The notes: a model not told the origin generated them from the sequence alone. DNA of 41,691 nt from Pseudomonadota bacterium (GCA_026388255.1 JAPLKC010000134.1:1-41691), one strand, 5' to 3'; shown: positions 16,743 through 25,357, counted from the stretch's first letter. Made by a program: numbers and translations.

Positions 16743-19283
16743 ATGGGCAAACACGGAACATACAATAATTTCTTCAATGAAATCCTCGAACCGCTCTTTT
16801 ATGAAGCACTGGCGAGGGAGAGAGATGGCGATTTTTACAGCCGTTTCAACTGTAAAATTCCCTTCTTGAACGGCGGCCTCTTTGATCCCATTGGAGGCTA
16901 TGACTGGGTACATATGGACATTCTTCTGCCCAACGACCTTTTTTCGAATGATAACAAAACCAAAGAAGGCGACAGCGGCAATGGCATCCTCGACATATTC
17001 GACCGTTACAATTTTACCGTTAAAGAAGATGAACCCCTTGAGAAGGAAGTGGCCGTTGATCCTGAGATGCTCGGAAAAGTTTTTGAAAATCTCCTGGAAG
17101 TAAAAGACCGCAAATCGAAAGGCACCTATTATACGCCCCGCGAGATCGTCCACTACATGTGCCGACAAAGCCTTATAAACTATCTCTATAATGAATTATC
17201 TGCCGGGGTTGTTGCCTACGAAAAAGTCGGCGAAGAGCAGCTTGACATGTTCGGCAATAAAGCAAAGACAGGACAACTGGATTTGACTATAGAATACATG
17301 TCGGGACCTGCCATTCCTAAAAAGGACATAGAAACGCTTATCCATTACGGTGAGCAGTTGGGTGAAAACGAAGCGACAGTGGAAGCAAAAGGCAGGGAAA
17401 CCGATAGATACTCCTATCAGTTGCCTGAAAGCATCCGGCAAAATGCCCGGATCATAGATGACAAGCTTGCTGCCATAAAGGTTTGCGACCCTGCTATCGG
17501 GAGTGGCGCCTTTCCCGTGGGAATGATGGGTGAGATTGTCAAGACCCGTAATGTCCTCTCTGTCTTTATAAAAGAGCCTTCGCGGACAATTTACCATTTT
17601 AAGCGCCATTGCATTGAGAAATCCATCTATGGCGTTGATATTGACCCCGGCGCGGTAGAAATAGCAAAACTCCGTCTCTGGCTATCCCTTGTCGTAGATG
17701 AGGATGATATCCGGGAGATCAAGCCGCTGCCGAACCTTGACTACAAAATTGTCTGCGGGAATTCCCTTGGAAGCGTCAAAAGGGACGTACTGAACGATCG
17801 TCTTTTTGCCGAATTGGAAATATTGAAGTCGCACTTTTTCGACGAGACAAGCCCTGGAAGAAAAAGGGAGGAAAAAACCCGCATTGACGCATTGATCGCG
17901 AAACTGACAAATAACGATACCCATTTTGACTACAACATCTTCTTCAGCGAGGTCTTCGACCATCGGGAAGGTTTCGATATCATCATTGCCAATCCCCCCT
18001 ATGTGCGACAAGAGGGGATAAAAGAGTTAAAACCCATGCTTTCTAAAGAGTTCGGTAAATTCTACTGCGGTACTGCCGACCTTTATACATATTTCTATAA
18101 ACGGGGTATAGACCTATTGAAATCAGGCGGTCATCTCTGTTTCATCGCTCCCAACAAGTTCATGCGCGCAGGCTATGGGAAGAACACGCGGGAGTTGCTG
18201 ACGGGCGTAGTTACGCCAAAGACAGTCATCGATTTCTGTGACCTGCCTATCTTCGATGCCACCACATATCCTTCAATCCTGCTTGTGGAAAAGCGTCGCC
18301 CCGGGCCGAAAGAGACAACCCTTGCCGCCACTTTTACCGACGCTTCACAACTGGAGCGGCTGGAAGAAGCCCTTGACAAAAAAGGTTTCTCCATGCCAGT
18401 TACGTCTTTGAGGAAAGAAGGCTGGGCACTTGAAAAGCCGGAAGTCTTATCCCTTATGGAAAAACTCCGCAAAGCCGGTACGCCTTTAGGTGAATATGTG
18501 AAGGGCCGGTTTTACCGGGGCATATTAACCGGACTTAACGAAGCATTTGTCATTGACGAGACAACGAAGAAGCGGCTTATTGCTGAAGACCCGAAAAGCG
18601 CAGAACTAATAAAACCCTGGCTCCGGGGACGGGATATCAAGAGATGGAAGGCGGAATGGGCAGGGTTGTATCTTATTACCATCCCAAGCAGTGCCAATAG
18701 GGATTGGCCCTGGTCAAATGCAAAGACAGAAAAAGCGGCGCATGACGTTTTTGAGCAACACTATCCTGCCATCCATTGCCACCTTACGCAATGGGAAGAT
18801 AAACTGAGAAAAAGGGACGATCAAGGCAAATACTGGTGGGAGCTGAGGTCATGCGCGTATTATGAGGAGTTTGAAGGGCCAAAGATTATTATCCCTGCAA
18901 TCACGAGTGGTGTTGAATATGCTATGAATAGAGATGGATTTTTTTCTAATGATAAGACCTCGATCTGTGCTTGTGACAATCCCGAATATGTTTGTGGGCT
19001 GTTGAACTCAACTGTTTTATGGTGGTTTATCAAACAGCTTGCCGCTACTCGACGTGGAGGATACTATGAATTCAAACCTATGTATGTCGAACAACTTCCA
19101 ATGCTGCCTGCCACCCCATTCCAGCAAGCCCCCATCATCGCCCTCGTCAATCAAATACTCGTTGACCCTGACTCCCCCGACGTCTCCCGCCTTGAAGCCG
19201 AGATCAACAACCTCGTCTATCAACTCTACAACCTCACTCCTGACGAAATCGCCATTGTTGAGGGTAAAAGAGGCAAGCAATAA
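16743..19283 (+). CDS. Eco57I-type adenine-specific DNA methyltransferase (C-terminal 846 residues)
   Basis: This is the continuation, in frame, of the preceding amber-interrupted gene. The N6-adenine methyltransferase core is complete: SKGTYYTPREIVHYMCR at the start of the domain, SAM-binding motif I KVCDPAIGSGAFPVGMM, GVDIDPGAVEIAKLRLWL, and catalytic NPPYVRQEG. The C-terminal third (WLRGRDIKRW, then NPEYVCGLLNSTVLWWFIKQL) is a target-recognition region. The first ATG after the stop is 16743 with no good ribosome site, so separate expression would be poor. It probably modifies host DNA at the site that the PLD-helicase complex uses for self/non-self discrimination. The stop overlaps the next start (TAATG). 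Confidence 0.88.
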   Translation: MGKHGTYNNFFNEILEPLFYEALARERDGDFYSRFNCKIPFLNGGLFDPIGGYDWVHMDILLPNDLFSNDNKTKEGDSGNGILDIFDRYNFTVKEDEPLEKEVAVDPEMLGKVFENLLEVKDRKSKGTYYTPREIVHYMCRQSLINYLYNELSAGVVAYEKVGEEQLDMFGNKAKTGQLDLTIEYMSGPAIPKKDIETLIHYGEQLGENEATVEAKGRETDRYSYQLPESIRQNARIIDDKLAAIKVCDPAIGSGAFPVGMMGEIVKTRNVLSVFIKEPSRTIYHFKRHCIEKSIYGVDIDPGAVEIAKLRLWLSLVVDEDDIREIKPLPNLDYKIVCGNSLGSVKRDVLNDRLFAELEILKSHFFDETSPGRKREEKTRIDALIAKLTNNDTHFDYNIFFSEVFDHREGFDIIIANPPYVRQEGIKELKPMLSKEFGKFYCGTADLYTYFYKRGIDLLKSGGHLCFIAPNKFMRAGYGKNTRELLTGVVTPKTVIDFCDLPIFDATTYPSILLVEKRRPGPKETTLAATFTDASQLERLEEALDKKGFSMPVTSLRKEGWALEKPEVLSLMEKLRKAGTPLGEYVKGRFYRGILTGLNEAFVIDETTKKRLIAEDPKSAELIKPWLRGRDIKRWKAEWAGLYLITIPSSANRDWPWSNAKTEKAAHDVFEQHYPAIHCHLTQWEDKLRKRDDQGKYWWELRSCAYYEEFEGPKIIIPAITSGVEYAMNRDGFFSNDKTSICACDNPEYVCGLLNSTVLWWFIKQLAATRRGGYYEFKPMYVEQLPMLPATPFQQAPIIALVNQILVDPDSPDVSRLEAEINNLVYQLYNLTPDEIAIVEGKRGKQ

Positions 19284-20908
19284 TGTTTTGGTTAGATGAT
19301 GATTACAACAGCCCATTTAACGGTGCCGACATATATCTGGAGATTGACAAGTTCCAGGACTCATGCGGTAAACTGAACATTAAAGCAAATGACAAAGCGC
19401 TGGAGGCATATGACAAGCACGGGCTGATATGTCCGCTTTACCGCATAAACAGACCAAAGGATTACCTGCAAACAATATTTGAGCAAACATATGGGCCTCA
19501 GGATGTTAAGGTGGTTTCAGTGCCTGATGAGCATGGAAATCTTTTGCAATTTGAATATGAGGAGTTAAACCGGTGGCACATAGAAATATTGCCCGAATTT
19601 GAAATAACGTTAAAGGAAGGCCATCCGCTTGATCAAGCCCACAAAAGAGGCGAATGTTTTGTCGAAGTCCCATCAAAGGACACATTTAAAGACTGGAAAG
19701 AATATGAGCTTAGGCTGCAAATGACAGTCGATGGAGCATCTATCAGACATATGGAATCAACTGCCAGACACTTCTATGCCCCATGGCAGATTTACTTAAT
19801 TGAGGAGGCCAACCAGTGGCATACCCGTACGATCAACGTTCTCGTGCCTCTTGGCGAAAATGAGACATATATCCTGAGCGAAACTCCCCGAAAGCTTTCG
19901 CTTACGGACTGGCAGGAACAGTTCAAATCCCTCTGGGTATATCGGTTCAAGGAGAGTCTTCTTTTCAGAAAGACTTCTTATTTTGTAAAAGAGAACATTC
20001 TGGAGGAAGATGATGCGAAAAGATTTTACAGTGATCGTAGTAAAATAGCGGAAACCATAAGCAACCAACATTCATATGAGTCATGGATAGGCTTTCTTAG
20101 GACGCTATGCGGTCTCTACTTCAATTATCGGGGAAGGGAGAAATATAAACTTTCGAATGAGGTAAAGAAGGACATAAGTGAAACAGTCAGCCTTTTGAGG
20201 TTTGGATTGGGGAAGAAATACAGGGATATAATCAATGATGTAGGGATGATCCTTGGCGGACAAGAGTTCTTCTACGTTCCACCCCTTGAGAGGATATATC
20301 CGGAATATGAAAGCTTTTTAAGAAGAGAAACAAAATCATCTTTGGATAGCGTTCTGGAAGACTATAACAAAGAAGTTCCTGCTGTTTTAAAACTTGGTCA
20401 GGGCGCTGTTGATGACATTATAGACCACGCATTCAAGATAGGGAATGAGACACTCCTTGTTTCAGTCATCGGCATTAATAAAGAATACTTCTCGCCATCA
20501 TATTTCGGTGAAGAAGGAATCTGGTCCTACATGCGGTCACTTGCGGTAGCTGTTGAATCATGGGTAAAAGAGATAGCAAGCAAGAATGATTTCAGGCCAG
20601 CTATTGTGTTTTTGGCGACCGGAGATTTTGACTCATGTTGTGATCAATTGCAGAAGAAAGTAGGGAAGACAAACATGGATGTTCAAAGCTACGTTGAGTT
20701 AAGGCAATTTCTTGATGAACTCAAGACCGTGAAATTCATAAAAAAATCAAAGGATTTGACATGGATGAAATATTTAATCAGGGCTTATCTCATAAGAAAC
20801 TATGTTGCCCACCATACAAAACTGGAGCCTGAATTGTTTGGAAAAAACTTAATAGATTTGTATAGATCATTGTTGTTTTTAGTGTTTTTTTCATGGAAAT
20901 CGAAATGA
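19283..20908 (+). CDS. Unknown protein with C-terminal HEPN-like Rx4H motif
   Basis: The 541-residue protein has no recognised N-terminal domain; the first 200 residues look beta-rich. The C-terminal 200 residues are helical and end with IRAYLIRNYVAHHTKLEP, where R-N-Y-V-A-H (about 504-509) is a textbook HEPN Rx4H ribonuclease signature. HEPN proteins in defence and toxin systems cut RNA in response to phage. It is inserted between the methyltransferase (TAATG overlap) and a leftover methyltransferase-tail fragment (ATGA overlap), so it is translated with the R-M-like genes. Inference: an RNase fail-safe that acts if the DNA-modification arm is compromised. It could instead be a structural HEPN without catalysis. 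Confidence 0.65.
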   Translation: MFWLDDDYNSPFNGADIYLEIDKFQDSCGKLNIKANDKALEAYDKHGLICPLYRINRPKDYLQTIFEQTYGPQDVKVVSVPDEHGNLLQFEYEELNRWHIEILPEFEITLKEGHPLDQAHKRGECFVEVPSKDTFKDWKEYELRLQMTVDGASIRHMESTARHFYAPWQIYLIEEANQWHTRTINVLVPLGENETYILSETPRKLSLTDWQEQFKSLWVYRFKESLLFRKTSYFVKENILEEDDAKRFYSDRSKIAETISNQHSYESWIGFLRTLCGLYFNYRGREKYKLSNEVKKDISETVSLLRFGLGKKYRDIINDVGMILGGQEFFYVPPLERIYPEYESFLRRETKSSLDSVLEDYNKEVPAVLKLGQGAVDDIIDHAFKIGNETLLVSVIGINKEYFSPSYFGEEGIWSYMRSLAVAVESWVKEIASKNDFRPAIVFLATGDFDSCCDQLQKKVGKTNMDVQSYVELRQFLDELKTVKFIKKSKDLTWMKYLIRAYLIRNYVAHHTKLEPELFGKNLIDLYRSLLFLVFFSWKSK

Positions 20909-21021
20909 GAATCTATGACTATAGTCCTGTATTAAATCCAAATCGCTACCTTGCCTATCAACTTTACAGCCTCATAGCCCAAGAGATCGAAATGATTGAG
21001 GGGGATAGTTATGTCAGATAA
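20905..21021 (+). pseudogene. Fragment resembling the methyltransferase C-terminus
   Basis: A 38-residue frame whose ATG overlaps the HEPN gene stop contains YQLYSLIAQEIEMIEG, which lines up with YQLYNLTPDEIAIVEG at the end of the upstream methyltransferase, and the DNA is similar too. It looks like the surviving tail of a second methyltransferase gene, or a duplicated tail carried with the cassette, now overlapping the start of the TcmP gene. Confidence 0.55.
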
Positions 21022-22171
21022 TTTTTTCTATCAAAAGAAGGAATGGTCAAAGTACAAAGACTTAATTCTTGGTTATTATTTAACCCCATATCTGGAAAAA
21101 GTTAAATATCTGAAGAAACCAATACTCATCATAGATTGTTGTGCAGGACCAGGGTTGTTTGATGATGGATCAGACGGCTCGCCGCTGATAATTGCCAAAC
21201 ATGTTAAGACCCTATACGATAAAGGGGTTAATATAAAAGGCTTGTTTCTGGAAAAGAAAAAGAAATTCTTTGCCAAGCTTCAAAATAATCTCGGACCATT
21301 CAGTGCCTATGCTGAAGCCAAACATATAGATTTTATGGGTTACCTTGAAAACGTACGATCGATGGCGAAGAACAGCACTATTTTTCTCTATGTAGATCCA
21401 TATGGAATAAAAGAACTTCTATTCTCTGAACTTTCCGAAATTTACAATGCAATAATGGAACACAATTCGAGTGTCGAAGTATTGCTTAATTTTAATAGTC
21501 CTGCATTCGTTAGATGCGCGCTGGTTGCTCTTAAGATGGATACAAAAGATTTTGATGTCGAAATAGATGACGATTTTCTCGATGAAATTATTTTTAATGT
21601 GGAGGGCATGACAACGGACCAAATGGATGCAATAGCCGGTGGTAACTACTGGAAAAGCGTGGTGTCCGATCTGAGCCTTTCTTTCTTTGAGAAAGAACAA
21701 AAAGTTACGGAATTCTACATGAAGCAAATGAACAAATATTTCCCAAACGTTTGCAATTTCCCGATACAAAAAAAGTACGGACAACTACCAAAGTACAGGC
21801 TTATTTACGGGACAAGGCATGAAGATGGTATTCTACTTATGAACGATACAATGTATAAAGCACGAGAACAGTTTCTGAACAATGAATTTGCCGATGGGAG
21901 ACTATTTGACACGCGACCGCATGAAGAATTAAAAGATATATCATTGTTCACAAAGCGTCTTTTTGAAATAACCGAAGAAAATAAACCTATATCGAGAAAA
22001 GATTTGAAAATAAAAGCTATGCAAGAGTTTTTTTGTTGTTATAATAGCAGCGATTACTCAGAGACTATTAAAAAACTTCTCATTGGATCAAAAGGAATGA
22101 AATTATACAGCCACTCTGGGAAAACAAGGATTAACGATGATGTGTTGCTCTCGACAAAGCCTTTTACATAA
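21011..22171 (+). CDS. tcmP: Three-Cys-motif partner protein (TcmP family)
   Basis: The protein resembles the TcmP family. The N-terminus YQKKEWSKYKDLILGYYLTPYL leads into a Rossmann-like methyltransferase-type core with ILIIDCCAGPGLFDDGSDGSP (glycine-rich nucleotide or SAM loop) and IFLYVDPYGIKELLF. The C-terminal 150 residues contain a winged-helix-like part. TcmP proteins are named for their adjacent radical-SAM partner with three cysteines, which is present here immediately downstream. The start is placed at ATG 21011, preceded by GAGGGGG; an alternative TTG at 20996 would add five residues. Biochemical function is not established for the family; the neighbours suggest nucleic-acid modification or repair within a defence island. 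Confidence 0.85.
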   Translation: MSDNFFYQKKEWSKYKDLILGYYLTPYLEKVKYLKKPILIIDCCAGPGLFDDGSDGSPLIIAKHVKTLYDKGVNIKGLFLEKKKKFFAKLQNNLGPFSAYAEAKHIDFMGYLENVRSMAKNSTIFLYVDPYGIKELLFSELSEIYNAIMEHNSSVEVLLNFNSPAFVRCALVALKMDTKDFDVEIDDDFLDEIIFNVEGMTTDQMDAIAGGNYWKSVVSDLSLSFFEKEQKVTEFYMKQMNKYFPNVCNFPIQKKYGQLPKYRLIYGTRHEDGILLMNDTMYKAREQFLNNEFADGRLFDTRPHEELKDISLFTKRLFEITEENKPISRKDLKIKAMQEFFCCYNSSDYSETIKKLLIGSKGMKLYSHSGKTRINDDVLLSTKPFT

Positions 22172-23240
22172 TCACGACGAAACCTCATTAGTTTCTGAAC
22201 TCTGGGCTCTCCGTGACAAATGCGACAAGAAAAGGGCCGAAGAGATTGCCGAACGGTCACTTATTCCTCTCAAATGGATTGACAAAGCGCCGTCCCCCAA
22301 CGGGGAGAAGGGTATCGAAAAGCTCCTGGCCGAAAGAGGGGTACTCCTGCTTCGCAATCGAACTAGTCCTTTTATTGAGCAATTTCAACACCCCATCGGG
22401 CGGTGCGCCAAATTCTACAAACTCACCGCTTACAACAACTGTAACTTCTGGTGTGAATACTGTTATCTCTATTTGACGTTTCGCACAAATCCTATTTCGG
22501 CACATTTTGTAAATTATGAAAAAATGTTCAAAGAGATAGTTGCCTTTGATAAGAGCGATATACCAGAAGTGTTACGGGTACTTAATCTTGGAGAGTTATG
22601 TGATCCTTTAGCTGTCGAGAATGTAACTGGATTTGCGGAAAAACTCATACCATTTGTGGCAGAAAATACCACGAAAACAAAATTACTCTTTCTCACCAAG
22701 AGTGATAATATTGAAATATTGCGACATCTACCCCATGGTGGAAAATCAATAATGTCCTTCAGTGTCAACACCGATAAAGTCTACAAAAACCTTGAGCACC
22801 GCACGGCATCGCCAGAAGCACGATTGCTTGCCGGGCAACAATTACAAAAAGACGGATATGAGATTCGCTTGCGCTTTGACCCCATTATCATTTATGAAGG
22901 ATGGAAAGAAGACTACCTTGCCCTTGTGGATAATATCTTCCGCTATGTTAAGCCCAATCGTATTACTATGGGCGAATACAGACCATCTAAGGGTCTGGCA
23001 AATCATATCCGTTCTCGCTTCCCGGAATCTGCTCTGTTACAGATAACAAATGGACTTATCAGCGATGGCGTGAAGCTTAGGTATCCGGAGAAGAAGCGCG
23101 TTGCCGCTTTCCGCGCCATACTTGATAGGATAAGACAACACGATTCAGAGGTTAAAATCAGCCTGTGCAAAGAGAGTCCTGCGATATGGAAACAGTTGGA
23201 TATGAAGTTAAACGGGTTATACTGTAATTGTTTGGGTTAG
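22137..23240 (+). CDS. Radical-SAM protein, TcmP partner (SplB-like)
   Basis: The 367-residue protein carries the radical-SAM cysteine motif CNFWCEYC (CxxxCxxC, residues about 101-108), preceded by FYKLTAYNN and followed by a typical half-barrel. RVLNLGELCDPLAVE and KTKLLFLTKSDN resemble the spore-photoproduct-lyase/Gp37-Gp68 branch, enzymes that act on DNA or tRNA bases or are uncharacterised. The first 35 bases overlap the TcmP gene; ATG 22137 is the first in-frame start and the true start could be slightly later. It is the last gene of the plus-strand operon. The TcmP pairing is diagnostic of the three-Cys-motif system. Substrate is unknown. Confidence 0.82.
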   Translation: MMCCSRQSLLHNHDETSLVSELWALRDKCDKKRAEEIAERSLIPLKWIDKAPSPNGEKGIEKLLAERGVLLLRNRTSPFIEQFQHPIGRCAKFYKLTAYNNCNFWCEYCYLYLTFRTNPISAHFVNYEKMFKEIVAFDKSDIPEVLRVLNLGELCDPLAVENVTGFAEKLIPFVAENTTKTKLLFLTKSDNIEILRHLPHGGKSIMSFSVNTDKVYKNLEHRTASPEARLLAGQQLQKDGYEIRLRFDPIIIYEGWKEDYLALVDNIFRYVKPNRITMGEYRPSKGLANHIRSRFPESALLQITNGLISDGVKLRYPEKKRVAAFRAILDRIRQHDSEVKISLCKESPAIWKQLDMKLNGLYCNCLG

Positions 23241-23488
23241 CAAAAGCCTCATCATCTACAAGAAAAAGGATAATATTGAGATAGGTGCGGACAATATGAT
23301 CAAAAAGTTGAAATAACTAATTTTACCAATGTTTTTATTATGACCTGCCCACAAGCACTGTACACCAGGCTGTAAACTAAAATTTTAAAAACATGGTAAG
23401 CATGGACATCGCTTCATGATATATAATTGATTGATATAATGGTAAGTCTTTGATTTTGTTTGAAATGGGGAAAGTGCCAAAAGTGTCT

Positions 23489-23704
23489 CATAACCCTTTT
23501 CTCCCTATTAGCCGAACTTGAAATGGACCTCATATCGGAGAGGACAAAATCTGCCCTTAATGCAGCTAAAATAAACGGGAAAATCCTCGGAAGGCCAAAG
23601 GGCAGAACATCTAAAAGCATGCTTGGTGGTAAAGGATGAGATACGGATACTCATGCAGAAGAAGGTAAGCAGATCGGCTATTGCAAGGATACTGAATACA
23701 AGCA
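23489..23704 (+). pseudogene. Decayed partial copy of the serine recombinase
   Basis: These 216 bases match bases 640-857 inside the recombinase gene, with scattered substitutions and a single 2-base deletion (GGTAAAGAGGATG became GGTAAAGGATG) that shifts the frame to a stop. The catalytic N-terminus and the last 20 codons are missing. The same orientation as the intact gene makes the two copies a direct repeat about 22.8 kb apart. Confidence 0.9.
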
Positions 23705-23790
23705 TCCTCTGGATCAATTACAAACTTATATTTATTATTCCTTTTTGATTTTACTTTTGTGTTTTTAGAAAAATCATTTTTTTACTCCAT
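23705..23790 (-). pseudogene. Truncated frame ending at the recombinase remnant
   Basis: An AAGGAGG ribosome site stands 6 bases before ATG 23790, but codon 3 is TAA. The frame is then open and coding-like (basic, then YKFVIDPED) exactly up to the edge of the recombinase remnant, where the match to any plausible gene ends. It may be the 5' end of a gene cut off when the island arrived, already damaged near its start. The evidence is slight. Confidence 0.25.
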
Positions 23791-23838
23791 GAGTTTCCTC
23801 CTTACAGATCACGCCTACGTGTTACATTGCTCTGTTTG

Positions 23839-24072
23839 CTATTTCCCAGCATCCTCTTTTCTCTGCCTTCTCTTCAGAATGATAGCTACGGCTTCTTTGG
23901 TGTGTATATGCGTGGTAAATATCTTTGAGAGAAAATGACCCATCAATACCCTGCAGATTCTAAAAATGAATTTAATTTCCTCCGGCATCATAAACACAAT
24001 TTTCCATTTGACAGCGGATAGAATCTGGTGCCAAGGCGACACATTCTCCTTATATGCTAGTGGTTTTGCCAC
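23839..24072 (-). CDS. Small unknown protein, last gene of radical-SAM/ATP-grasp operon
   Basis: The listed frame starts at GTG 24072 (77 residues; helical, basic C-terminus KRRQRKED). The same frame is coding-like further upstream (SILASYPIDGQ). An ATG two bases after the ATP-grasp stop would open exactly this frame if the run of five A residues at about 24,105-24,109 had one more A. So the native protein probably starts there, with a frameshift or a sequencing error in the run. No family is recognised; the position suggests a role in the same pathway. Confidence 0.5.
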   Translation of the reverse strand: MAKPLAYKENVSPWHQILSAVKWKIVFMMPEEIKFIFRICRVLMGHFLSKIFTTHIHTKEAVAIILKRRQRKEDAGK

Positions 24073-24118
24073 TTGACCATCGATGGGATAGGAAGCCAGA
24101 ATACTATTTTTGACATTT

Positions 24119-25357
24119 TTATTCAGCGTTAAATACCCTCCTATGTTCAGATGTAGCCGTTACTTGATATCCCTCGGTGGCTATCTTCCTGGCAACATTC
24201 ATCTCTTCATCAGAAACTACTTTGGCAAGAAATCTATCGAAATGGGGATCAACAATTCTGCTGATCCAATCAAACAAAACCGATTTTACTTTGAGTGAAT
24301 TCTTCGCAAATCTCAAACACCGGCTGCACCTCTCGGTTTTCCACTTGGGGTTCGATTTATCAATTGCATAGGCGGTTGCACAAAATGCAATTATCCATTC
24401 AAAAAGTTTGTGTATAACAAAAAAACATGCCGATCTCTTTTTGGCCAGTTCGACAAGCATCAATGTGCATTTTTTGCAGACAACGCTTTTTGGATCTGCC
24501 TTGTTTCTGTCTTCAACACTGTCTGTCTTTTGCGTACCGCCTGTTGGAATATTTTTCACATTGATAGTCTCCTTATTCTGGTGAAAAAAATACTTCTCCG
24601 TGAGATCCATAATCCGCCTTGCGATCTCCACAGGGGGTTCCGGAACTTTTTTGAAACTTGGGAAACACCCGGGATCAACGCTAAAAATTTGTCCATGTTT
24701 GTCTACCACAAGATCGAGATCTCCCCACTCAATACCTGTTGCTTTCTTGAAGGCGCCAACCACCTGGACCAACTCCTCCCAAACGGAAGCGGGTCTCATA
24801 TTTACGTCGTCTCCAACGTTAGGGTCCTTTTCGAAGCAAAAGATATCATCTCCAATAAAATCAACACGATAATGCCGTCCATTAATAAACTGTTGAATGT
24901 ATATCGGCCTTCCGGGATCATCGGCAAGTTTATGGAATTCAGACCAGTCTTGAATTAGCGTTAAATTTTTACCTCCTGAACTTGCTATTGGTTTGACAAT
25001 AAATGGCAACGGAAAGTCCTGATACCGTGCGAGATTGCCCTTAAGGTTATAGGTAGACTTTGGGTGAAGGATCTTTGCCCTTTCCATAAGCTGATCACAA
25101 AGTGGACGGATTCGGATGGCCTCCGCGACGAGAGGATCAGGGATTACTTTCGCACCGTGGCTCTTAGCCCGATACCCCGCATTCAGAAATTTTGGCTTTT
25201 TTGTCTTTAACACCACTAAATCGAATAATTCCAAGCTTGTTGCCTCAAGGAAGTCTCCATTGAACACTTGAACTTCATATGCACGCTCTTTCATCACGCA
25301 GACAAGGCCCTTTGTAAATTCATTATTCTTTTCTGCCAACAGTGCAATTTTTGTCAT
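24119..25357 (-). CDS. ATP-grasp ligase with Cys-containing C-terminal extension
   Basis: The N-terminal 270 residues form an ATP-grasp enzyme. A pre-ATP-grasp region is followed by LPFIVKPIASSGGKNL (ATP-binding Lys and Gly-rich loop), IYIQQFINGRHYRVDF, and the metal-site segment IEWGDLDLVV...FSVDPGCF. Such enzymes join a carboxylate to an amine or thiol through an acyl phosphate. An extra region (about 285-412) holds CKKC, ACFF, AFCATAY and ERCSRCLRF, which could bind zinc or an iron-sulphur cluster and which I do not recognise. The start overlaps the stop of the Cys-rich gene (ATGA). Its context with a radical-SAM enzyme and a GHMP kinase suggests peptide or cofactor biosynthesis. Confidence 0.82.
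   Translation of the reverse strand: MTKIALLAEKNNEFTKGLVCVMKERAYEVQVFNGDFLEATSLELFDLVVLKTKKPKFLNAGYRAKSHGAKVIPDPLVAEAIRIRPLCDQLMERAKILHPKSTYNLKGNLARYQDFPLPFIVKPIASSGGKNLTLIQDWSEFHKLADDPGRPIYIQQFINGRHYRVDFIGDDIFCFEKDPNVGDDVNMRPASVWEELVQVVGAFKKATGIEWGDLDLVVDKHGQIFSVDPGCFPSFKKVPEPPVEIARRIMDLTEKYFFHQNKETINVKNIPTGGTQKTDSVEDRNKADPKSVVCKKCTLMLVELAKKRSACFFVIHKLFEWIIAFCATAYAIDKSNPKWKTERCSRCLRFAKNSLKVKSVLFDWISRIVDPHFDRFLAKVVSDEEMNVARKIATEGYQVTATSEHRRVFNAE

Larger units (their letters stand above)
23241..23838. other. Right boundary region of the island
   Basis: Apart from the recombinase remnant (23,489-23,704) and a truncated minus-strand frame ending against it, this 598-base stretch shows no gene. 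No terminator hairpin was seen after the radical-SAM stop. Confidence 0.5.

Noticed and set aside
16530-17168. 212-residue minus-strand frame across the amber site
   Set aside because: Antisense to the methyltransferase; the plus frame carries recognisable motifs on both sides.
11918-19283. Assignment as BREX or DISARM
   Set aside because: No BrxL/PglZ-like or DrmB-like gene is present; PLD, helicase and methyltransferase alone do not meet the definition of either system.
23414-23717. Minus-strand frames of 68-69 residues
   Set aside because: They are antisense reads of the recombinase remnant; the same shadows occur opposite the intact recombinase.
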